Source of the DNA: Gammaproteobacteria bacterium
Lineage (GTDB): Bacteria; Pseudomonadota; Gammaproteobacteria; UBA4575
DNA length: 64,000 nucleotides
Direction: 5' to 3'
Assembly (NCBI GenBank): GCA_033344735.1
Contig: JAWPMW010000001.1
Span: forward strand, 434,001 to 498,000
Shown here in pieces: positions 18,061-26,140 of the stretch (its first letter is position 1; every line of letters begins with the position of its first letter). The translations under genes were made by a program, and so were the position numbers. The notes under the pieces are model-generated. The model ran no database searches and was not told where the DNA came from. It saw nothing but the letters and a program-made list of their open reading frames with translations.

Positions 18061-19512
18061 ATGAAAAATTCTATTTCAGTCATGTTTGTAATCTTTGCCT
18101 TAGTCGTAGCAGGCATTGGTTATTATTTTTACCCTAAACAACAAAAATCTGTTCATGGGCGCGCATTAGTGTTGGTGTTCTCTAGCGAAACAGATAATCA
18201 AATAGAACTGATAGAGCGATGGGAGAAAGTAGACCTATCTGTAGAATTTACTAATGCTTGTGCAAGAGGAAGTGATGCGAAACGTATTAAATGTATAAGT
18301 AAAAAGATAGCTAAAGCATATTCTCGAGTTGAAAGCAGTGGTAAGTCATTACTATTGCTAGCTGATAAAGAATTTTCACCTGTATTGCTGAGCACATTAA
18401 ATAAAAATAATATTCATCAAATAACAGCGCTAATCCTTTTACAGTTAAATGCTAGTAATAGTGTAGCTAGTAATTTTAATATTCCAAAGACATTGGTTAT
18501 TAGTGATATTAATGATGCTGTTGAAGATGTGATAACAACACGTACCTTGGCATCAAATATTAGGAATAAAGACAAGTGGGCTTGGTCAACAATGTTGGTT
18601 GATGATGGTGGTGGTCTTTTATTTCATTCTGTTTTGCCTCATATGATTTCATTTTTGATAAATGAAAATGTAAATTCTGCTTATAAACATGAATTTAAGG
18701 CTGAATCACATTGGCAACATCCTATTGTTGATAACAGCAAGTTTTTTAAATTAACTGAATTTGTTGAAACATATCCAGTTGATAATGATATTCAGCGAAT
18801 TCTTAAATCTTTTTATGCATATGATCAAAATCTTTTAAAGCAATGGCCTCTTAAGGAATATAAAGCATTTAATTTACTTAAATATAGAAATCATATGCTT
18901 GAAGATAAGCAAGGTCGGTTTGTCACATTTGTAAATAGAAAAGGGCATCGATTTTATTTAGATCTTCAGCGTTATGAGCAATATAAACCCGAAATCGTAA
19001 TAGCAATAGACGATGAAGAAAATTTGTATCGAATGACATCTTTTTATATAACCAAAAGATACTACAGTTGGGAACAGGGTGGTCCTGAAGAGGATATGCT
19101 TTATTCGCACTCATTAGGCGCATTTATTCATTTTCAAATTCCACCACCACTTCATTTAGAACTGCCTTATTTGCAATATTCTTCAATTCTGTTTGATAGC
19201 ATAGAATTTACCGACCAAAATCCCTATGAGGGGCTAAAAGGACTGAGTGATTCAGCATTTGGTGTGCTGACAATGAATTGTATCCCCTGTCATAGTGTTA
19301 ATGGAATAGGGGGCGCTGCGCATCATTTGGATTACTTAACTCTCAAGCCTCAACCGGGATATGCGCATCCTTTACTTAGCTACTCTAAAGATGTGCTGGA
19401 AAATTTTTTCTTTAATCAAACTGCTACTGCACAGTTAATAGGTGTGAACCCTAATTATGTGGAAGAGACAATTGGAGAAGAGTTGCTTGATTGGCTGCTG
19501 TCTAAGCAATAG
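18061..19512 (+). CDS. Membrane-anchored protein with a C-terminal c-type haem motif
   Basis: 483 residues. An N-terminal signal anchor (residues ~5-24) puts the rest in the periplasm. Residues ~35-210 alternate hydrophobic strands and helices (GRALVLVFSS, SLLLLADKEF, ITALILLQL), suggesting an alpha/beta fold. Near the C-terminus is a single haem motif CIPCH (407-411) in MNCIPCHSVNGIGGAAHHLD, the cytochrome-like feature also seen in the operon at 11.5 kb. It follows the methyltransferase gene by 78 bases. Function unknown. Confidence 0.5.
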   Translation: MKNSISVMFVIFALVVAGIGYYFYPKQQKSVHGRALVLVFSSETDNQIELIERWEKVDLSVEFTNACARGSDAKRIKCISKKIAKAYSRVESSGKSLLLLADKEFSPVLLSTLNKNNIHQITALILLQLNASNSVASNFNIPKTLVISDINDAVEDVITTRTLASNIRNKDKWAWSTMLVDDGGGLLFHSVLPHMISFLINENVNSAYKHEFKAESHWQHPIVDNSKFFKLTEFVETYPVDNDIQRILKSFYAYDQNLLKQWPLKEYKAFNLLKYRNHMLEDKQGRFVTFVNRKGHRFYLDLQRYEQYKPEIVIAIDDEENLYRMTSFYITKRYYSWEQGGPEEDMLYSHSLGAFIHFQIPPPLHLELPYLQYSSILFDSIEFTDQNPYEGLKGLSDSAFGVLTMNCIPCHSVNGIGGAAHHLDYLTLKPQPGYAHPLLSYSKDVLENFFFNQTATAQLIGVNPNYVEETIGEELLDWLLSKQ

Positions 19513-19978
19513 CTTTATATTTTCCGGGCATATTAACTTGTACTAATCTAGCTGTTGCAACACGGTCAACACTAATGGGCGAGTATTGCTCATATAGATA
19601 TCTTTCTACACCGTCACGATATTGCTCTTGCACTGATGCCCATGTGACTAATAGGTCTTCTCCAAATCTTGCAATTATGGCGCTGTTTCTTAATCTTTGT
19701 AATTCAGAAGCGATATTTCCTTGGCCAATCCTTATTACATTATTTCTACTTTGAGGCATCCAAATGATGTAGTTGCCATTGGCTTTTACTTGTTCCAGAT
19801 TGAGAGTATTTAATTTGCACCAACCTTGTTTCTTATACTTTGCCCATTTAACTGAGAGTTTTAATGGTTTTTGGGAGCTGAAAATTCCAGACTGAGATTG
19901 ATAACGCCGATTTACTTTGGGCGAGCTGGCAAAGAGTTGTAATGCGGAATAAATTCTAGGGCTGTCTGCAAAGCTCAT
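19502..19978 (-). CDS. Hypothetical protein, possible GIY-YIG-like fold
   Basis: 158 residues, convergent with and overlapping the preceding gene by 11 bases. The segment NYIIWMPQSRNNVIRIGQGN, then a conserved-looking Arg (LQRLRNSAIIARFG), TWASV and GVERYLYEQYSPI, follows the order of a GIY-YIG nuclease (Tyr-rich strand, I-G-Q-G turn, Arg, Glu). The canonical GIY/YIG tripeptides are changed, so this is tentative. No signal peptide. Confidence 0.4.
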   Translation of the reverse strand: MSFADSPRIYSALQLFASSPKVNRRYQSQSGIFSSQKPLKLSVKWAKYKKQGWCKLNTLNLEQVKANGNYIIWMPQSRNNVIRIGQGNIASELQRLRNSAIIARFGEDLLVTWASVQEQYRDGVERYLYEQYSPISVDRVATARLVQVNMPGKYKAIA

Positions 19979-20286
19979 ATTCTGTTTAATTTACGTACAA
20001 TTGATTAGAAATTATACTCAAATAGAGTCACGTTTATCTATATATTGTGATCTAAGTAGCAAAATAATAGCAGATATTGTGATAAAGGCAAGCTTATATC
20101 ATCTTCTTAAAATAATTATTAAGTAAGGTAGATAATTGAGGCTAGATACGGATGGACTCTACTAAATTGTACGTTTTATATACAAAAATATAGCGGAGGA
20201 GAATATTGTGCTCAATCTGTATTAGCAATTGATGCCAAAATTTTATGTGCTGTTGCCGGTGAAAAGAGTGGGGAAGTTTGAATTAT
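19979..20286. other. Intergenic region with a possible coding remnant
   Basis: 308 bp between two minus-strand genes. A plus-strand stretch at about 20193-20281 reads GGEYCAQSVLAIDAKILCAV and on to a TGA, but it has no start codon or SD and is interrupted upstream. It looks like a decayed fragment at most. No hairpin of note. Confidence 0.3.
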
Positions 20287-21237
20287 TTAAAGTTCAGCTA
20301 TTAATTTCTTCCAGCTACTTTTTTCGCGACTGGGTGTGAATAAAAGGCGACGTGAATTACATTGATGAACTAACGATTGGTAAAACTTATTATTAGATTC
20401 ACATCGTAATAACATTTGTTTTAAAGAATCAGAATTTCCTACATTGAAATAACCAGAATAATTTTCACCAAGTAAGCCAATCGAGCCTACTATATTTGAA
20501 GTAACTACTGGAAGCTGTGCAATGATTGCTTCAGAAATAATATTTGCACCACCTTCCATAAGTGATGGGAGTACCAGCAAGTCGGATTGTGCAAATTTCT
20601 TTTGGAGTAGTGATTGAGATATCTCTCCGTACCAATGATAACGGCGATTTTTAGCCATTTCTAATCTGGCTTTATCTTCCCAGTTTTTAGAGTGTGCTTT
20701 GCCGTAATGTGAAATTTTTATAGCACTATAGCTAGGTAATGAACGAACAGCATAAGCCGGGCGTAAAGAGTCTTTTTCGGCACGTAAATGCCCTGCAATA
20801 CAAACTTGAAAATCTTTTTGTTTGTTTGTTCTGCGTGTCAGTTTTGTTTCTGTGGATTGAAAAATAACACGCACTTTTTCATTAAATTCTTGTGGTATTG
20901 AAGATGCAATATTGGCATGTAACCCTATTAATCTATCCGCATGTTGGATAGAAGTTAAAGTCTGTTGTGCATGACTATAGAGGAATCGATATACATCTGT
21001 ACCAGTCAAAGCAACTAATAAAGGACGCGTTGGGAATTTCTTAGCAAATAATTGTATTGAGTCGGCACTACGCCAAGCGTGTAAAGCGAGCATAATATCA
21101 GCATCCTGTCCTAAATATTTTTGAGAAACAGTTACCCTGTGCCCTAAGCTTTGTAAAATATTTCTCCAGCGTACTGCTGTTGTACGATTACCATTTCGTG
21201 AATCAAATTTTGCTGGGCTAATGAGCTGTATATGCAT
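20287..21237 (-). CDS. senB: Selenosugar synthase SenB (glycosyltransferase-like, TIGR04348 type)
   Basis: 316 residues, GT-B fold. The N-terminal wording (ISPAKFDSRNGNRTTAVRWR, then LGHRVTV, ALHAWRSADSI, LVALTGTDVY) is that of the TIGR04348 family, which was shown to be SenB, the enzyme coupling selenophosphate to a UDP-sugar to give a selenosugar. The C-terminal EGGANIISEAI matches the sugar-nucleotide loop of GT4-type enzymes. It is divergent from senA with a short shared promoter region (21238-21326). Together with senA, egtD and a selenophosphate synthetase this forms a selenoneine locus. The function comes from family knowledge. Confidence 0.86.
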   Translation of the reverse strand: MHIQLISPAKFDSRNGNRTTAVRWRNILQSLGHRVTVSQKYLGQDADIMLALHAWRSADSIQLFAKKFPTRPLLVALTGTDVYRFLYSHAQQTLTSIQHADRLIGLHANIASSIPQEFNEKVRVIFQSTETKLTRRTNKQKDFQVCIAGHLRAEKDSLRPAYAVRSLPSYSAIKISHYGKAHSKNWEDKARLEMAKNRRYHWYGEISQSLLQKKFAQSDLLVLPSLMEGGANIISEAIIAQLPVVTSNIVGSIGLLGENYSGYFNVGNSDSLKQMLLRCESNNKFYQSLVHQCNSRRLLFTPSREKSSWKKLIAEL

Positions 21238-21326
21238 TTTATAACTAGTATAGTGGTAATAACGTAAGCATGTCTGTGTTATCGTGACGATACATTAAGT
21301 TGTCTAGGAATATAACTGAGTTAACT

Positions 21327-22634
21327 ATGGCGTTAGTGAGTCCCGAAGATCTAATACTGCAGCTAACTGATGCGCGTGCTAGGACGTGTGCGTTAATTGA
21401 TCAATTAAGTGAAGAACAGCTTATGGGTCCGCGGCTTCCCACAATAAACCCTCTGCGTTGGGAAATCGGCCATGCTGCATATTTCTACGAATTCTGGATT
21501 TTAAGAAATCACTTTAAAGAATCTCCATTAATATCAGGGATAGATGAGTTGTTTGATTCTATCCATATCCCACATGAATCGCGCTGGGATTTAAAACTCC
21601 CGACAATGAGCGATACTATTAAATATATGCAACAGGTGAAAGATCGTGTTGTGTATTATTTGTCTAACGGGCAACAAGACCCTACCAGAGATTATCTGAC
21701 GCAATATGCTATTTTTCATGAAGATATGCATTGCGAAGCATTTACTTACACAAGACAAACATTGGAGTATCCCGAACCTAAAATTTCTCTTGAGGGGGCT
21801 ACTAAAGATGAAATTGAAATAGTTTTCGGAGATGCATCAATTCCAGGTGGGAAATTTTTCTTGGGAGCAGAGAAATCTGATAATTTTGTATTTGATAACG
21901 AAAAATGGTCGCATGAGCAAATAGTAAAGCCTTTTAAAATTTCCAAATTAGCGGTGACTAATGAAGAGTTTGAGAGATTTGTGAATTTGGATGGCTATAA
22001 AGAACGTGAGTATTGGTGTGAATCTGGTTGGGAATGGCTGATTAAAAATAATATTAATCATCCTGTGTATTGGCGTATAGATAACGACACGAATACTTGG
22101 CATGTACGCTTATTTGATAAATGGAAAAGGCTGAATGCAAAGTCAGCTGTAGTTAATATTAATTGGTATGAAGCAAATGCATATTGTAAATGGGCTAAAC
22201 GACGATTGCCTACAGAGCTTGAGTGGGAAGTAGCAGCGTCTGCTATACCCAGTGACGATGGCCTTTCCTTGAAAAGAAAGAAAAGATTTTTCCCTTGGGG
22301 AAATGATCCGCTCAGATCTGATCATGCTAACTTCAACGGAGAAAGACTAGGCCCAGTTAATGTCAATGCCAAAGCAACTGGGGATAGTGCATTCGGTTGT
22401 CGGCAAATGTTGGGCAATGTTTGGGAGTGGACAAGCTCAGTTTTTTCTCCTTACCCTGATTTTACTCCTGATATGTATGAAGATTATTCGCAACCATTAT
22501 TTGGTAAGACTCGGGTTCTGCGTGGTGGTTGTTGGGCAACGCGTGGGAGATTAATGCGAAATTCTTGGCGTAATTATTATGGACCGGAACGAAATGATGT
22601 GTTTGCTGGTTTTCGTACTTGTGCGCTAGATTGA
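21327..22634 (+). CDS. senA: Selenoneine synthase SenA (EgtB-like non-haem iron sulfoxide/selenoxide synthase)
   Basis: 435 residues from the ATG at 21327; a TTG at 21300 would add nine. An N-terminal DinB-like domain carries three probable iron ligands: H49 (WEIGHAAYF), and H131 and H135 (FHEDMHCEA). The C-terminal FGE-sulfatase-like domain runs from about residue 170 (GGKFFLGAEK) to the end, with LPTELEWEVAA, GNVWEWTSS and VLRGGCWATR. EgtB enzymes join hercynine to a thiol; SenA homologues use a selenosugar. The senB neighbour and the MGPRLPTINPLRWEIGH wording favour SenA over EgtB. egtD follows after 13 bases. Confidence 0.84.
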   Translation: MALVSPEDLILQLTDARARTCALIDQLSEEQLMGPRLPTINPLRWEIGHAAYFYEFWILRNHFKESPLISGIDELFDSIHIPHESRWDLKLPTMSDTIKYMQQVKDRVVYYLSNGQQDPTRDYLTQYAIFHEDMHCEAFTYTRQTLEYPEPKISLEGATKDEIEIVFGDASIPGGKFFLGAEKSDNFVFDNEKWSHEQIVKPFKISKLAVTNEEFERFVNLDGYKEREYWCESGWEWLIKNNINHPVYWRIDNDTNTWHVRLFDKWKRLNAKSAVVNINWYEANAYCKWAKRRLPTELEWEVAASAIPSDDGLSLKRKKRFFPWGNDPLRSDHANFNGERLGPVNVNAKATGDSAFGCRQMLGNVWEWTSSVFSPYPDFTPDMYEDYSQPLFGKTRVLRGGCWATRGRLMRNSWRNYYGPERNDVFAGFRTCALD

Positions 22635-22647
22635 ATATAAATTTTTT

Positions 22648-23610
22648 ATGTCTCAAAAAACAGTTCATTTTCATGATATGCACCCTACGGTTGAGAATTT
22701 ATTGGAGGATGTGCTAGTAGGTCTGCGAGAAAGTCCTCGCTCAATATCACCCAAATACTTTTATAATGACATCGGTTCGCAATTATTTGATCAGATCACT
22801 GAAACCGAAGATTATTATCCAACTAGGACTGAAATAAGTATTCTTCAAAAATATAAGCAGGATATTGTGCAATCTTTAAATAAAGATTGCTTGCTGATAG
22901 AGCCGGGAGGAGGTAGCTGTTCAAAAGTACGTATTTTTGTTGATGATTTACGCCCCAGTATGTATGTGCCGATGGATATTTCTAAAGAACATTTGTTGGC
23001 ATCAGCGACGCAGATGTCAAAAGAAATTCCATGGTTAGAAATACATGCAGTATGCAATGATTTTACTTGTAAGCTAACACTTCCCGAAGGTCTTTCAGAT
23101 GCTGCGCGAGTTGTATTTTTCCCGGGCTCAAGTATTGGTAACTTTTCTCCAGATGCAGCAATTCAATACCTATCAGAAGTGAAAGATTTGTTAGGGATAG
23201 GTGGACAATTATTAATTGGTGTCGATTTAAAGAAAGATAAAAATATACTTGAAAATGCTTATGATGATTCAGAAGGGATAACTGCTCAATTCAATTTAAA
23301 TTTGCTGACACGTTTGAATAATGAGTTATACGCCGACTTTGATCTGCAAACATGGGAACATTATTCATTTTATAATGCTGATCAAGGTCGTATAGAAATG
23401 CATCTTCGGAGTATGTGTAAGCAAGTTGTAAATATTTCTGATCATGAGTTTTATTTTTCTGAAAATGAAACTATTCATACAGAAAACTCACATAAATATT
23501 CCATCGAAGAATTTCAATCCCTTGCTTCTAAAGCGGGTTTTTCTGCTGAAAATGTATGGTTGGATGATAATGAGTTATTTAGTGTCCAGTTGTATTCAGT
23601 GAAAATTTAA
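22648..23610 (+). CDS. egtD: L-histidine N-alpha-methyltransferase EgtD
   Basis: 320 residues, the family length. It trimethylates histidine to hercynine with three SAM. Visible features are the N-terminal SPRSISPKYFYNDIGSQLFD with the TRTEISIL segment, the SAM-binding EPGGGSCSKVR, YVPMDIS, FFPGSSIGNF and the C-terminal region with YSIEEFQSLASKAGF. Hercynine is the shared precursor of ergothioneine and selenoneine; the position between senA and senC shows it serves the latter here. It starts 13 bases after senA. Confidence 0.94.
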   Translation: MSQKTVHFHDMHPTVENLLEDVLVGLRESPRSISPKYFYNDIGSQLFDQITETEDYYPTRTEISILQKYKQDIVQSLNKDCLLIEPGGGSCSKVRIFVDDLRPSMYVPMDISKEHLLASATQMSKEIPWLEIHAVCNDFTCKLTLPEGLSDAARVVFFPGSSIGNFSPDAAIQYLSEVKDLLGIGGQLLIGVDLKKDKNILENAYDDSEGITAQFNLNLLTRLNNELYADFDLQTWEHYSFYNADQGRIEMHLRSMCKQVVNISDHEFYFSENETIHTENSHKYSIEEFQSLASKAGFSAENVWLDDNELFSVQLYSVKI

Positions 23611-23624
23611 GAACAATAATTATT

Positions 23625-25889
23625 ATGCAAAATTCAGGGTCTTCTATTGTAAAGGATTTGATTCTTATTGGTGGTGGGCATGCTCATGTCTCAGTGCTGC
23701 GTAGATTTGGGATGAAACCAATTCCTGGTCTGCGTTTAACATTAATTACACGTGATATTCATACACCTTACTCTGGGATGTTGCCAGGTTATGTTGCAGG
23801 CCATTATGAGTATGATGAGTGCCACATTGATCTAGGGCCTTTAGCTCGATTTGCTAATGCGCGCTTATATCATGATGAAGTTACCGGTCTTGATCTTAAT
23901 AATAAATTGATACATGTCGAGAACCGTCCACCAATATCATATGACTTGTTATCTATTAATTCGGGTTCTCGTCCATCCGTGAGTGATGTGCCAGGGGCTG
24001 ATGAATATGCATTAGTAGCAAAGCCAATCGATATCTTTTTACAGCGCTGGCAAGTTCTTCAGCAACAAGTACAAGAAAGTAAGGGCGATTTTAAAATTGT
24101 TATCGTTGGAGGTGGTGCTGGAGGTGTGGAGCTCGCTTTGTCAGTTCAATTGCGATTGCAAACATTACTTTCATCTAATCAAGATGACCCAAATAGACTC
24201 AAATTTTGTTTGTTAACTCAAGGTTCTGGCATTTTATCAACGCACAATGCGGGAGTGCAAAAGCGATTTTCGAGAGTATTAGCTGACCGAAATATTGAAG
24301 TTTTGCTTAATCATTCAGTAAATCAGATAACACAGAACTATGTGAGCATAGAAAATGGTAAGCAGGTAGATGCAGATGCATGTATTTTTGTAACTAATGC
24401 TTCATCTCCTAGTTGGCCAAAGGCGTCTGGCCTAGACGTGGATTCTCAGGGGTTCATTAGCGTTAATCATTATCTGCAGTCCACTTCTCACCCTGATATT
24501 TTTGCTGTAGGTGATGTTGCCTCATTGATAAATCCTAGGCCAAAATCTGGGGTATTTGCTGTTAGACAAGGCCCGATTTTAACAAAAAATTTAATTTCAT
24601 CGGCAACAAATAAAGCATTAAAAAAATATCGTCCACAGAAATATTTCTTAGGTTTGATAAGCACAGGAAATAAGTATGCGGTTGCTTCACGTGGTTCATT
24701 GTCATGGGGGGGTGAGTGGCTATGGATTGTTAAAGACTGGATTGATCGTCAGTTCATGGATAAGTTTAATCAGTTGCCTGAAATGTCTAATGAAGATCAT
24801 GTGGAATTTGCTGATGGCTTAGCTGACAAAAATGCTATTAAAGAATTATCAACACTCGCAATGCGATGTGGTGGTTGCGGTGCAAAAGTAGGAAGTGGAA
24901 TACTCACTAGAGTTATGCAGCGTTTACCCGTGTACCAGAGGGATGATGTACTAATTGGCCGTGATTCACCTGATGATTCTGCAATGCTTGCAGTTCCTGC
25001 CGGAAAAGTCATGGTGCAAAGTATTGATTACTTTAGAGCGTTTATTGATGATGCTTATTTATTTGGTGCGATTGCTGCTAATCATGCATTAGGTGATTTG
25101 TATGCTATGGGCGCAGAACCACAATCTGTTCTGGCGCTTGCAACAGTTCCTTATGGGCGTGAAAAAATAGTAGAGGAAAGTTTGTATGAATTGCTAGCCG
25201 GTGCTTTAAAAACACTGGAGCCTACTGGTGCAGTATTGGTGGGCGGTCATTCTGCTGAAGGAGCAGAACTCGCGTTTGGTTTAACTGTAAATGGTTTAGT
25301 GGACCCTGAAAAAGTCTGGCGTAAACAAGGACTCAACCCAGGTGATCAATTAATTCTAACCAAGCCTATTGGTACAGGGACATTGTTTGCTGCGGATATG
25401 AGGCGTAAGGCAAAAGGGCGGTGGATAGATAATGCAATTAATACTATGTTGTTATCAAATCAACATGCTGCTCAGTGCTTTCAAAAATATCATGCAACTT
25501 CTTGTACAGATGTTACAGGTTTTGGGTTGCTTGGGCATTTAGTTGAAATGACAAGAGCTTCTAAAGTTGATGCAGACATTTGCATTGATGCAGTTCCAGT
25601 TCTAGATGGAGCCAGACAAACAGTTGCTGCAGGTGTGTTATCTTCACTGCAGCCACAAAATTTAAGATTGCGTCGTGCTATAGAAAATTTACAACAAGCA
25701 GCAAAACATCCTGATTATCCTTTAATATTTGATCCTCAAACTGCCGGTGGACTATTAGCTGGAGTACCCTCAGAATATACACAGCAGTGTATCGGTGAGT
25801 TAAAGCAAACGGGTTACCCTTATGCATGTGTGGTTGGAGAAATAAGAGCCAGTAGCGATGCAGATGCCCCGATTAAAATTATCACATAA
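23625..25889 (+). CDS. senC: Bifunctional NADH dehydrogenase-like flavoprotein / selenide, water dikinase (SenC/SelD)
   Basis: 754 residues, a fusion. Residues ~9-385 form a pyridine-nucleotide flavoprotein of the type II NADH dehydrogenase kind (LIGGGHAHVSVLRRFG, VGGGAGGVELAL, FAVGDVASL). Residues ~405-750 are selenophosphate synthetase: the catalytic pair C418/K421 in CGGCGAKV, RDSPDDSAML, HALGDLYAMGAEPQ, GGHSAEGAE, and SCTDVTGFGLLGHL. The catalytic residue is Cys, not selenocysteine. It supplies selenophosphate to SenB, and the flavoprotein half may deliver reductant or handle selenide. It follows egtD by 14 bases. Such fusions are known, but one inside a sen locus is notable. It could also serve other selenium uses of the cell. 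Confidence 0.88.
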   Translation: MQNSGSSIVKDLILIGGGHAHVSVLRRFGMKPIPGLRLTLITRDIHTPYSGMLPGYVAGHYEYDECHIDLGPLARFANARLYHDEVTGLDLNNKLIHVENRPPISYDLLSINSGSRPSVSDVPGADEYALVAKPIDIFLQRWQVLQQQVQESKGDFKIVIVGGGAGGVELALSVQLRLQTLLSSNQDDPNRLKFCLLTQGSGILSTHNAGVQKRFSRVLADRNIEVLLNHSVNQITQNYVSIENGKQVDADACIFVTNASSPSWPKASGLDVDSQGFISVNHYLQSTSHPDIFAVGDVASLINPRPKSGVFAVRQGPILTKNLISSATNKALKKYRPQKYFLGLISTGNKYAVASRGSLSWGGEWLWIVKDWIDRQFMDKFNQLPEMSNEDHVEFADGLADKNAIKELSTLAMRCGGCGAKVGSGILTRVMQRLPVYQRDDVLIGRDSPDDSAMLAVPAGKVMVQSIDYFRAFIDDAYLFGAIAANHALGDLYAMGAEPQSVLALATVPYGREKIVEESLYELLAGALKTLEPTGAVLVGGHSAEGAELAFGLTVNGLVDPEKVWRKQGLNPGDQLILTKPIGTGTLFAADMRRKAKGRWIDNAINTMLLSNQHAAQCFQKYHATSCTDVTGFGLLGHLVEMTRASKVDADICIDAVPVLDGARQTVAAGVLSSLQPQNLRLRRAIENLQQAAKHPDYPLIFDPQTAGGLLAGVPSEYTQQCIGELKQTGYPYACVVGEIRASSDADAPIKIIT

Positions 25890-25901
25890 CATTAAATCAT
25901 T

Positions 25902-26120
25902 ATGAAAAAATCAACACTACTAAATCCATTAATATGGTTATTTGTGAGTCTTACACTTGGGCTTGCTCCATTTACTCCAGAACCACATATATGGGAAAAG
26001 ATTAAATGGGTATATGCTGGTGCTAATGGTATGCAACCTATTGATTGGTTCGATTTGGTTTTACACGGCACTCCATGGGTAATGCTGGTACTAAGTGTTA
26101 TATATAGAATTAAAAAATAA
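25902..26120 (+). CDS. Small membrane protein
   Basis: 72 residues with two hydrophobic helices (LIWLFVSLTLGLAPF and WVMLVLSVIYRI) around a loop containing PEPHIWEKIKWVYAGANGMQ. It is the last gene of the selenoneine-type operon, 12 bases after the selD fusion. Similar short proteins occur beside selD genes in other Gammaproteobacteria. Function unknown. Confidence 0.65.
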   Translation: MKKSTLLNPLIWLFVSLTLGLAPFTPEPHIWEKIKWVYAGANGMQPIDWFDLVLHGTPWVMLVLSVIYRIKK

Positions 26121-26140
26121 TTAAAATTAAATTTACTTCT

